The notes beneath the pieces are model-generated. The model did no database searches, had not been told where the DNA came from, and saw only the letters and a program-made list of their open reading frames with translations. From Callipepla californica brunnescens (Eukaryota > Chordata > Aves > Galliformes > Odontophoridae): a stretch of DNA of 64,000 nucleotides. The position numbers and the translations under genes were made by a program. The stretch spans positions 6,258,001 to 6,322,000 of the forward strand of contig JALIRH010000030.1 in the NCBI GenBank assembly GCA_023055505.1. Direction: 5' to 3'. Numbering within the stretch: position 1 is the stretch's first letter; each line of letters begins with the position of its first letter. Shown piece by piece: positions 23,112 through 32,890 of the stretch.

Positions 23112-24286
23112 GGAATGCAAAGGAGGTTTATTTTCTAACAAAACATTTTAGCCATTAATGCAACACCCGGACTGGCAATAATGAATAAGGAAAGAAATAA
23201 TGAATAGTTATTAACGAGTAATTGCAAAGAGTCAAATGCCTTAGGGCTTTTCTTCAGACCCATGGGCATCAGAGGGAGCACAGCTGTGTGCCGTGGCTAT
23301 AAAGCCATTGCCTTTGGAACCAAACCAACCCCTGCAGTCCCAGTTGGCTCTTGAAGAGATAAAGAATACCCAGAGCGTACAATGAAAGAAGATCTCCATC
23401 CTCTGTCGCACCATGTTCCTCCCCTATCAGCAGGTGGTGAGAGAGACAGCTGAGGTCATGGGTCCAGAACTGAATAGAGTTTAACCTCTGGTCCATGCAC
23501 AGCACTACTAAATCCATGAGTGTGTGGGAAAGGAAGAGAAAGAAGACTTCAGACCAGGATGATGGACTACCAAGAAAGCTCCTGGAAGGGAGGTATGTCT
23601 TGAAACTGATTGCATATGTTTGCAGGATATTAAAGCTGGGGTTGCCTCCAGAAATAAAGTTACGGTGTGGAGTGAAGTTGGGGGTTTGGCAGCTGGAGAT
23701 CTGTTATTGCTTGGGTAGCATCAAGGAAGATGGCTGATAAGAGCTGCAAGGGATGGTCAGGTCTCTGCCATCTTGCATTCACACGTGAGCCAGGGAGCAC
23801 TGATGTCAGTGAGAATAAACCTGAGTGAACTCAGAATCAGTGAGAAAGAAAAGCACCTCGGGCTGTGCTGTTCTCCCTCCACAGGACACCAGACGTGGGT
23901 GGCTCACTTTGCCCCAGGAGGAGAAACAACGACTTGAAGAGTGGAATACAAGAAGGGGGACAACCAGGAAAAGGAACACACACTTATTTCTCCTGAGTTT
24001 AGGAGTAATGATCACAATCAGAAGATAGGTGAGTGATAGTATTATTGAGCTTGGACAAGTCATGAGTGATAGCTGAATTCTGGTCAGACTGCCAAAACAT
24101 GATGTAGACAAAGAATGACTTGTCTTTGATCAAAGCCCATTCTTTGCTGCTCGTGATCAAAACTCGTGACAGCAGCTAAAGCTCAGAATCCTACTTCACA
24201 TCCACAGGTATGCATTGGTATTCCCCTCAATATGGTCCGCTGCCCTCTGAGGTAGATGTTAGCATATACAGTACAGAATGAGTCAC

Positions 24287-24851
24287 TGTCATGGTTTTAT
24301 GACTTTTGGTATTGTATTCCACATCATAACATCATGTAGTGCCTTAAGTGTTAAAGGGTTAATGCTCTTGGTCTAGTGGTTAGGAGCTGGCGCTTTCACA
24401 GCCGCGGCCCAGGTTCTGATAACGCCAAGGTCGTGGGTTCGATCCCCATACGGGCCACCAGACAGAGAGAGGGCATCCTGGGGGCAGCAGTGGTCTGCAG
24501 GGTGCTGGGCAGCCCAGCTCCGTCCTCTTTTGGGACCGGTGGGTCTGTTTGGACCCCCGAGGGTGGCTCTGTGTTGGGACCTCGTGTCTGTGCCTGCTTT
24601 GCCTCCTGGTACTGCATCAGCTCCTTCGACCTGAACACCCACGTCTGGCGCTGAGGGCCGGTGCTGGGTTCCAGTGGTTCCGGGTGGGGAACATCAGCAT
24701 CTGGAGAAGCCACTGCCCAGGCTGCTTTGGCCGCTGCCGGCTGCCTGCAGGGCTGCTGTCCATGCACGGGGTACACGCGGTTTTAACTCTTCACGCACTA
24801 CGTGATGTTATGATGTGGAATACCAATACCAAAAATCATAAAACCGTGACA
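24287..24851. mobile_element. Composite element with inverted LTR ends, shortened (unit 2)
   Basis: Same inverted ends as at 5843-6562. 171 bp are missing between ctcctggtactg and catcagctcc, which removes the best-conserved part of the collagen-like fragment. One base is missing in the left end (ggtattgtattcc). Confidence 0.6.
24369..24460 (+). other. tRNA-Glu/tRNA-Ile fused sequence with CCA (unit 2)
   Basis: 92 bp, like 5926-6017, with gctttcacagccgcgg in place of gctttcaccgccgcgg, and atacgggcca at the acceptor strand, which is closer to tRNA-Ile than the unit 1 copy. The encoded CCA is at 24458-24460. Confidence 0.7.
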
Positions 24852-25442
24852 GTCATCTTCCTCCTAACAGCAGATGAAATTTGTTTCTGTAGCAGTTACA
24901 CAGACATTTCTGACCAGGAATGCCACTCAGAACCAGGGAATACGTCCAGAGATTTGTTTTTTATGAATTTAATTAGCTCAAAGACAAAGACAGTGTTGGA
25001 CATAGAACTTTCCTTATCATCGGGAGGGCCCAGGATACCTCAGACATCTCTACTAAGTTGGCTGGTTTCATAAATTATACAATACACGCCCTTCCCCCAA
25101 AAAAGTACCAGAAGGAAAGTAGAGAAAATAGATATTGGATCATACGGACTAATTTCTGTACACTTGAGTACAATCAGCCTTTCTGCCACCCATGTAAGAA
25201 AGGAAGAAATATGGGGAAATGGTTCAGTGGGCATGGAGGTGCCAGGGCAATGGAAGGACAAGGTGATCTTAGCGGCCTTTCCCAACATTAATTATTCAGT
25301 GATGACATTAAAAATGTGAAGATTTTATCTATACTTCAAGGCATGATGGGAATTTTTTAGTTTCCAGTGTCAAGACCAATTTCATTTCTCATTCTTAAGG
25401 GAAGAAAACTAAACCTATATTGCATCAGTGACTTTTAAAAGT

Positions 25443-25661
25443 CTAACCCTAAGGCTAAACCTACTTTCACAAGAACCGTAACACTAACCCTAACCTTAAC
25501 ACTAACCCAAAACCTAACCCTAAACCTAGCCTGAAACCAAACCCTAACCCAACCTGAACCCTGACCCTAAACCTTCCCTAACCCTCACCACAAAACTAGC
25601 CCTAACCCTAACACATACATAAGCCTAACACTAACCTCTAACCCAACTCCTAACCCAACTC
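25443..25661. repeat. Degenerate telomeric (CCCTAA)n tract (unit 2)
   Basis: Same decayed tract as at 7191, with the same irregular spacing. It duplicated with the cassette rather than arising three times. Confidence 0.85.
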
Positions 25662-25821
25662 AGCGCTACTGGCCAAGCTCCTAATTCTGTAGCAAGCAGA
25701 CACAGTCATTCATACAAACACACCATCTTTGTAGCTAAAGAATTATGTAGAGGAAGCAAAAACTCATGTAATTTCCTCTTTGTTTATTACTGCCTGTCTG
25801 TCAGAGTTTGCAGGAGTGAAA

Positions 25822-26784
25822 ATGGAGCGTGAAAACTCTACAGTAGTTAGAGAGTTTGTTCTGCTCGGATTGTCCCATACCCACAAAGTCCAGCCAGTTC
25901 TCTTCTTCTTCTTCCTGCTGTTCTACGTGATAGTTCTCCCAAGCAACATCCTTCTCATTCTCACCGTACAGAGGGATTCCAAACTGGGATCACCCATGCA
26001 CTTTTTCCTGGTCAATCTGGCATTCTTGGATATCTGCTACTGCTCTGTGACCCTACCCAGAATGCTGGCTGACTTATTCTCAAACCCTCAGACCATAGCC
26101 TACAATGCCTGCATGGCCCAGCTTCTGTTTCTTCACTTCCTGGGAGCAGCGGAAATGTTCCTGCTCTTGGCCATGGCTTATGATCGTTACGTTGCGATTT
26201 GCAAACCCCTTCGCTACACTGTGCTTGTGAACAGGACAGTTTGCCACATCCTGGTTGGAGCTTCATGGGGTGGTGGCTTCCTTCATGGCATCATTGTATT
26301 TGCTCTCACCATCAAGCTCCCCTTCTGTGGCCTCAACATCCTGGACAACTTCTTCTGTGACGTCCGACAGCTGGCTAAGTTGGCCTGTGCTAACACTTAC
26401 ACAGTGGAACTTCTGATGTTCCTCAACAATGGCATCGTCATTGTCACGTGCTTTGTACTTCTCCTCATCTCCTACACAGTCGTATTGCTGAAGCTCCAGA
26501 CTCACCCCACCAAGGCAAAAAAGAAAATAACCTCCACCTGTGTTTCCCACACTGTTGTGGTTTTCGTCACGTTTGGCCCAGCTATTTATATCTACGTCCT
26601 ACTCTTTCAGGCCGTCCCAGTGGAAAAAGTAGTTGCTCTTTTCCATACGGTCATCTTTCCCTTGACTAATCCCATCATATACACCCTTTGTAACAAGGAA
26701 ATCAAAAGCTCCATGTGGAAGTTGGTCTGCAAATACTTACTGCAGTGTAGACTTTTTAAAAAGTATTTTGAAGTGAATAAATGA
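25822..26784 (+). CDS. Olfactory receptor, class II, OR4-like (OR gene 2)
   Basis: 320 residues from the ATG at 25822. It differs from OR gene 1 at about 13 residues, including Gly16, His21, Arg80 (LPRML), Ile143, Asn176, Val221, Thr237 and Thr244. All the core motifs (MAYDRYVAIC, KPLRY, STCVSH, PLTNPIIY) are intact. The upstream region is shortened by about 1.03 kb: the acceptor-like site just before the ATG remains, but the distal upstream DNA present in units 1 and 4 is gone, so its expression may differ. The stop again overlaps AATAAA. Confidence 0.92.
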   Translation: MERENSTVVREFVLLGLSHTHKVQPVLFFFFLLFYVIVLPSNILLILTVQRDSKLGSPMHFFLVNLAFLDICYCSVTLPRMLADLFSNPQTIAYNACMAQLLFLHFLGAAEMFLLLAMAYDRYVAICKPLRYTVLVNRTVCHILVGASWGGGFLHGIIVFALTIKLPFCGLNILDNFFCDVRQLAKLACANTYTVELLMFLNNGIVIVTCFVLLLISYTVVLLKLQTHPTKAKKKITSTCVSHTVVVFVTFGPAIYIYVLLFQAVPVEKVVALFHTVIFPLTNPIIYTLCNKEIKSSMWKLVCKYLLQCRLFKKYFEVNK

Positions 26785-27474
26785 AGGTTGTTTTGGTCAG
26801 GCCATTTTCTTAGGAAAAATAACGTACTGTATACTATGTAACAGCATAGCATGAAATCGGTGACCCTCAGAATTCTTCTTCTATCAAAAAAAGCCCTAGA
26901 GTGACACTGAAACCTGTATGGAATAATTCAGGGGAGAACCAACCTGTATAAGGGAATCAACTACGCGTGATCAAGATATTATTAAGAATATTTGAAACAT
27001 ATGAAGCATAATCTGGGAGTTGTGAAGTCTTCATAGATCCTTTCATTGACTGCTGGCTCAGATTCGAGCACATGAGTTCAACATTTCAGTTTACAGTTGA
27101 ACTCTCCAAGCTGATGCTGCCTTCCTGTTTGGCTTTTTGTGGTTCTGCCACTTAAATGAGTTGAGTACTCTTCCACAGAGCGAGAAAGTGCAAGCTGCTG
27201 GATAATCTTGCTTTCAGATAAGCTTTGCTATTCATGCACTATAGGATGGACATTGCAATCTGAAATCAGAAGACCACTATTAAGTAAAAATCAAAGGCAA
27301 CCCTGGCTTTACCGGTCTTGCTGATCCTAAACTTTCTCTAAACAGTTACAGACATCTGCAGTAAAGATTCCTATCTCCTTTATTGGGCACCAAGGATTCT
27401 TGCAAAACTTAACAGTCATTTCTAGTGAGTAATTCAGCTAACCCTTTATTACTTTCTGCTTTTGTTAATGGTTT
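26785..27474. other. OR gene 2 downstream spacer
   Basis: Homologous to 9561-10249. Nothing further is seen. Confidence 0.5.
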
Positions 27475-27760
27475 ACGGGTTGCTTCGGCCCGGTTCCATG
27501 ACAAATGTTGTGGGGGACCCAGGGACCCATGCCTGGGGAAGAGAAGGAAGTGAAAAGGGAGATGGGCCTGAAAACAAGTAAAAAGTAAAAATGCAAAGCA
27601 ATGTAAAGTCCCCTGGGGAACATAGTTCTTCGCTTCTAAGACAGGTATATGCAGGCCTATTGATGATCCACAGAGCTGGAGCATTAACTCCTTTACTCCC
27701 AATACACAACATGACGTTATGATGTGGAATACCAATACCAAAAGCCATATAGCCATGACA
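27475..27760 (-). mobile_element. ERV 3' LTR, internally deleted (unit 2)
   Basis: Starts TGTCATGGCTATATGGCTTT on the minus strand at 27760, preceded by the same purine tract. It has the same internal deletion as at 10,250-10,535. Confidence 0.75.
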
Positions 27761-27781
27761 TTCCACCCCTTATTCCATGTC

Positions 27782-28515
27782 TTAATTAATATACAAAGAG
27801 GAACAATGATTAACATCCATTAAATACACACACACACACAACATATATACATCTATCGACATGTAAATACTACTGCACTCCCCCAACATCAAATTCCCTT
27901 GTGGTACACACTGAACATCCCCATTCTTCTGCATCACCCACCATGTGGTCCCAGGTCCCTGAGCAAAGATAGTTCCACGAAGAGGTTTGCCCTCTCCAGA
28001 AGCTGGAAGGACCCATACCGCTTTCCCCAATATGTTCTTCACATGTACTACAGGGACCATATCTTCCTCTACAGTAGGTAGGGAGCTGGATCGGGCAGGA
28101 CTATCGCGATTGATGGATCCTCGAGTGTTGACCAACCAGGTGGCTTCTGCCAAATGCTTCTCCCAATGCTTAAATGTTCTGCCACCCATTGCTTTCAACA
28201 TGGTTTTTAACAACTCATTGTATCTTTCAATTTTACCAGAAGCTGGTGCGTGATAGGGGATATGATAAATCCACTCAATGCCATGATCTTTGGCCCAAGT
28301 ATTTACAAGAGAATTTTTGAAATGACTTCCATTATCAGACTCAATTCTTTCTTGAGTACCTTGTCGCCACAGGACTTGTTTCTCGAGGCCTAAGATGGTG
28401 TTTCAGGCGGTAGCATGGGGTACTGCATATGTTTTAAGCCACCCAGTGGTCGCCTCCACCATGGTGAGCACATAACACCATTGCGAGATTGCGGTAAAGT
28501 GATATAATCAACCTG
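27782..28515 (-). pseudogene. ERV integrase core and C-terminus (unit 2)
   Basis: The C-terminal frame (28,213-27,782) holds the end of the core and the SH3-like segment (GKAVWVLPASGEGK). Upstream, the core is broken: TGA replaces Trp in the QVDY segment, TGA replaces Arg after PHATA, and a short deletion removes two codons near 28,473. The SDNG aspartate and the ERYN glutamate can still be read. Cannot encode an integrase. Confidence 0.8.
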
Positions 28516-29709
28516 TCACGCCTCCCCATATTTATACTTCTGCCATCGTCCTTCCTCCCAGAGGGGTTTCATCCTCTTGGCTTGTTTAATTGCGGCGCAT
28601 GTATCACAGTCATGGATCACCTGTGCGATGCCATCCATAGTTAAGTCCACCCCTCGGTCTCTAGCCCACTTATAGGTCGCATCCCTTCCTTGATGGCCCG
28701 AGGTCTCATGGGCCCACCGAGCTAGAAATAATTTACTCTTATGTTGCCAGTCCAAGTCTACTTGAGTCACCTTAACTTTTGCAGCTCGATCTACCTGATG
28801 GTTATTTTGTTGTTCTTCAGTTGCCCGGCTTTTAGGAACACGAGCATCTACATAGCGCATCTTTACAACCATATTATTTACTCGGGCAGCAATATCTTTC
28901 CACAGTTCAGCAGCCCAAATAGGTTTACCCTTCTGTTGACAGCCATTTTGTCCCCATTGCCGTAACCATCCCCATAAAGCATTTGCCACCATCCATGAGT
29001 CAGTGTAAAGATAAAGCACTGGCCACTTCTCACATTCAGCGATATCTAAGGCCAGTTGGACAGCCTTTAGCTCTGCAAATTGGCTTGATTCTCCTTCTCC
29101 TTCAGTGGCATCTGCAACTCGCTTTCCCACAAAGTGACACGATCCATCTGTGAATAGGGCATATCTCTTTTCATCTTCAGGTAGTTCATTATATGGTTTT
29201 ATATATATATATATAAATATATATATATATATCGTTATACGGTTGTTGTTCCCCATCTGAACTCGCTGTGTAATCAGCGCAATCCACTTACTCCAAGTGG
29301 CATCAGTAGCATGATGGGTGGAGGGAACCTTTCCTTTGAACATCCTTTTCGGCACTGGCAATCGAGGTGCCAGGAGGAGCTGTGTCTCAGTACCAGTTAC
29401 TTCAGAAGGAGCCCGAGCCCCCTTGTATGCTGCCAAGATCTCCTTCTCAGTTGGAGTGTAGCACTCCTCCAAATCCCTGTACGCTCTGCTCCAAAATCCC
29501 AGGGGTCGGCCTCGGGTCTCCCCAGAGGCTCTTTGCCACAGACTCCAAGTGGGACCTTTCTCTCCAGCAGCAGTGTAGAGGATGTTCTTTACGTCCTGTC
29601 CCATCCGTACTGATCCCAGGGCCACAGCATGGGACACCTCCTGCTTAATTTGCTCAAAGGCCTTCTGCTGTTCAGGACTCCACAAAAAATCATTCTTCTT
29701 CCGCATCAC
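28516..29709 (-). pseudogene. ERV RT connection, RNase H and integrase N-terminus (unit 2)
   Basis: A 397-codon open frame on the minus strand. In order: RT connection (NDFLWSPEQQKAFEQIK), RNase H with D (ALFTDGSCH), E (QFAELKAVQ) and D (YTDSWMVANA), then the integrase zinc-binding motif (HETSGHQGR, CDTC). A TA-rich microsatellite (about 29,197-29,235) replaces about 100 bp found in units 1 and 4 between the RT connection and RNase H, and by chance keeps the frame (it reads as alternating I and Y). The open frame is a fragment of pol: there is no start codon context and both sides are broken. Confidence 0.85.
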
Positions 29710-30538
29710 CTGATAAAGTGGGGCTCACAATGAGGCTGTAGTTTGGAACATGCATTCTCCAAAAGCCCACTACACCCAGAAAAGACTGTGTCTCTTTCTT
29801 GTTAGAGGGTGGAGACATACTGGTGATTTTGTCGACCACATCTCCTGGGATGTGATGATGTCCATCTTGACACTTTCTACCTAGGAACTGCATTTTTTGT
29901 GCAGGCCCTTTCACTTTGCTTTGCTCGATAGCAAAGCCAGCTCATAGGAGAATTTAGATAATCTGCTCTCCTTTTTCCAAAACTTCCTCTGCTGTATCGC
30001 CCCACACAACAATGTCATCCATGTACTGCAGATGCTCGGGAGCACCGCCCTGTTCCAATGCAGTTTGGATCAACCCATGGCAAATGGTTCGGCTGTGACT
30101 CCACCCCTGGGGCAAACGGTTCCAGGTGTACTGAACGCCCCTCCAGGTGAAAGCAATCTGCGGCCTGCATTCTGTGGCTAAGGGAATTGAAAAGAAGGCA
30201 TTGGCAATGTCAGTGGTGGCATACCACTTGGCTGCTTTTGACTCCAGTTCATACTGGAGTTGAAGCATGTCCGGCACAGCAGCACTCAGTGGGGGTGTGA
30301 CTTCATTCAGGCCACGGTCATCTACCGTCAGCCTCCATTCTCCACCGCTTTTACGCACTGGCCATATATGGCTGCTAAACGGTGAGTGGGTTTTGCTGAT
30401 CACTCCCTGGCTCTCTAGCTTACAAATCAAGTTATGAATGGGGAGCAAGGAATCCCTGTTGGTGCGGTACTGCCTTCTGTGCACCGTTTTTGTAGCAATT
30501 GGGACCTGTTGCTTCTCCACTTGTAGCAACCCCAACAC
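29690..30538 (-). pseudogene. ERV reverse transcriptase (unit 2)
   Basis: The fingers and palm are open from 30,538 to 29,954, with WPVRK, LTVDDRGLNE, NRLPQGW and the catalytic YMDD near 30,020. A TAA/TGA-type break follows (29,953), and the thumb resumes at 29,914 with FLGVVGFWR. The FWR thumb motif and the overall layout are typical of class III (ERVL-like) elements to my recollection. It would synthesise proviral DNA if intact, but at least two frame breaks prevent that. Confidence 0.88.
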
Positions 30539-30579
30539 AGATGGATCTACTGATAGGCCAGGCTAAGCAGACCGCTGCC

Positions 30580-30987
30580 TAATGTTATCTGTGTCCACAT
30601 CGGCTATTCCAAAAGCCCATCGATACCCCTTGCGATCCTTAAAATATCCCCTTCTGAGGTAATCAATACCAAGTATACATGGAGCCCCTGGGCCAGTCAC
30701 AATAGGACTGTCAAAATTTTCCAGTCTTTACCAGTGAGGCCTATTTCAGCCTCCAACTTGGTCAACTCTTGGGAAACCCCAGTCACCTTAGAAATATAGA
30801 TTAATTCTGTCCCTTGGTGACTCGAGGGCATTAGAGTACACTGTGCACCAGTGTCCACTAATGCCTTATATTTCTGTGGTTCTGATGGTCCATGGCCATT
30901 GAATCCACACAGTCCAATACACTCTGTTATCCCTTTACCCACACCTGGCTGAGGGGCAGGGGCTACTGTGGCTGGTAGGCATCTCAC
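30580..30987 (-). pseudogene. ERV aspartic protease (unit 2)
   Basis: The active-site motif ALVDTGAQ lies near 30,860. A frameshift near 30,715 separates the flap part from the ILGTDYL-type C-terminal helix segment seen open in unit 4. Further stops lie near 30,565. The protease sits directly upstream of RT, the usual order. Confidence 0.8.
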
Positions 30988-31140
30988 TAGGTTCTGAAGG
31001 AGAACCGTTCAGACAGGAGGATGTCTCGCTCAGACTGAAGGGTGTCTCTTTCAGGTTGGAGGGCATCTTGCTCAGGTTGGAGACCATCTTGTTGACACTG
31101 AGTGTTGTTGAGTTTGGACTGGAGAGCATCTTGCTTGTTC
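30988..31140 (-). repeat. 21-bp heptad-coding repeat (unit 2)
   Basis: Imperfect 21-bp units (for example ggttggagggcatcttgctca) directly upstream of the protease. In one minus-strand frame of the longer unit 4 copy they encode a seven-residue pattern of the type DALQPEQ, which would form a coiled coil at the end of Gag. This copy is shorter and its frame is broken. Confidence 0.65.
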
Positions 31141-31264
31141 TGAGGCAAGTATACCCAGAATTATCAATGATCCATAGAGCTGGAGTATTAACTTGTTAAC
31201 TCTTAATGCACTACATGATGTTATGATGTGGAATACCAATGCCAAAAATCAGAAAACCATGACA
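31141..31264 (-). mobile_element. ERV 5' LTR end, truncated (unit 2)
   Basis: On the minus strand it starts TGTCATGGTTTTCTGATTTT at 31264 and breaks off after about 124 bp, joined to the heptad repeat. Unit 4 keeps about 297 bp of the same LTR, so the rest was lost in stages. Confidence 0.7.
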
Positions 31265-32330
31265 CACACACAGGTGGAATTTCTCTTAGTATCTAGTCTA
31301 AACTGCATACTCTTCCAGTTCTAAGCCAATTTCCCTTGTTCTGCTGCTATATTCCCTTATAAAGCGTTCCTTCCCAGCTTTCCTGTAGGTCCCCTCCAGG
31401 TATTGGAAGGCCTCCCTAAGGCCTCCCTGGAGCCTTCTCTTCTCCAGGCTGAAAAGCCCCAGATCTCTCAGCCTGTCCTCGTAGGGGAGGTGCTCCAGCC
31501 CTCTGATCATCTTTGTAGCCCTTCTCTGGACCTGCTCCAACAGCTGCACGTCCTTCTTGTGTTGGGGGCTCCAGAACTGGATGCAGTACTCCAGGTGGAG
31601 TCCTTCTCAGGGCTGCTCTCAATCCCTTCTGTGCTCACATTTGTGCCAACCCAGGTTGCAGGACCTTGCAATTGACTTTGCTGAATTTCATGAGGCTGGC
31701 ATAGGCTCATCTCTCAAGGCTGTCCAGGTCCCTTTGGATGGTACCCTCTTCCCTCTAGCATGTCAACTGCACCACTCTTTTTGGTGTCATTCACGAACTT
31801 GCTGAGTGTGCACTCTATCCCACAGCCTATGTCTCCTACAAAGATGTTAAGTAACACTGGTCCCAGCACTGATCCCTGAGGGACACCACTCATCACCGGA
31901 CTCCATTTGCACACTGAGCCATTGACCACAACTCTCTGAGTGCGACTGTTCAGCCAATTCCATATCAAGGAGTGGTCTGTCCTTCAAATCAATTTCTATC
32001 CAAATTGGTGACCAGGATGTCACGTGGCAGTGTGTCCAATGCTTTGGACAAGTCCATGTAGATGGCATGAGCTGCTCTTCTTTTCTCCACTAAGGCCATA
32101 ACTCCATCATAAAAGGCCACCGTGTTTGTCAGGCATGACGTGATCTTGGTGAAGCTGTGTTGGTTACCACCAATCACCCTGTCTTTATTTTCCATGTGCC
32201 TTAGATGGGCCTTCATGGGGATCTGCTCCATGATCTTGCCAGGCACAAAGGTGAGACGGACTGGCCTATAGTTCCCTGGGCTTTCTTTTTTTCCCTTCTT
32301 GAAAATGGGGGTTATGTTTCCCATTGCAAC
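31265..32330 (-). mobile_element. CR1 LINE, reverse transcriptase part (unit 2)
   Basis: Minus-strand frames, broken by indels: RT part with [16 protein letters not shown] (near 31,880) and a decayed FVND in place of the catalytic box; then the C-terminal end with [16 protein letters not shown] and [16 protein letters not shown] (31,549-31,298). This pattern is typical of avian CR1. The 3' end is replaced by the LTR at 31264, so the ERV lies inside the CR1. Confidence 0.85.
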
Positions 32331-32587
32331 AGGTGATTGTAATGTTAAGGAAAGCCCTTGGTTTGTCTCTTGGAACAGACGGGTTAAGCCATAGCTGCAG
32401 CCTCTGCAAGTGTGGTGCTGTAGACTGTCCAAGGCTCTCTCACGGTCAGTGGGATGTGGGTGTGTAGTGTTTGGTGAGGGACAATGATACTACACCTTCT
32501 GGCCGCCCTACAGGGTTACAAGGAGGCCCTATCGACACAAGGACAACGTGTGCCCTTCTAAGCCTTGGCAGTACACACAACTGCTGT
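32331..32587. other. Unassigned stretch between CR1 and half LTR (unit 2)
   Basis: Starts attgcaacaggtgattgtaatg and is shared with 58,917-59,181. No ORF or repeat family is recognised. Confidence 0.4.
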
Positions 32588-32890
32588 AGCAGTGGGTGTT
32601 TGTTGCAGCCGTCCGCCTTCAGCGTTAGCGTAAGGCCTTCGGTTTATCGGACATTCTTTCTCTTGCTCATTTGATCTGATTCGTGAGCCTCCATTCCATT
32701 ATATTGTATTATATTGTATTATTTAGCTTCCTGATAACTTATTTTGTAAATTAGCTTTCCTTCTCAGGTCGTTGCTGCTGTTTTGTTTCTAAATCTATCT
32801 CCCTTCTCCCTTTTCCCTCTCCTCCTTCCCCTTTCCTGGGGAGTGGGTACGTTGTTCCCCCACACCAATTGTCACAGAACCGGGCCAAAC
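32588..32890 (+). mobile_element. Half LTR in opposite orientation (unit 2)
   Basis: Only the 3' half is present on the + strand, from agcagtgggtg through GCGTTAGCGTAAGGCC to the C-rich tail and GAACCGGGCC. It is the complement in extent of the 5' half LTR at 31,141-31,264, but inverted relative to it. No ERV coding region continues from its 3' end. Confidence 0.7.
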
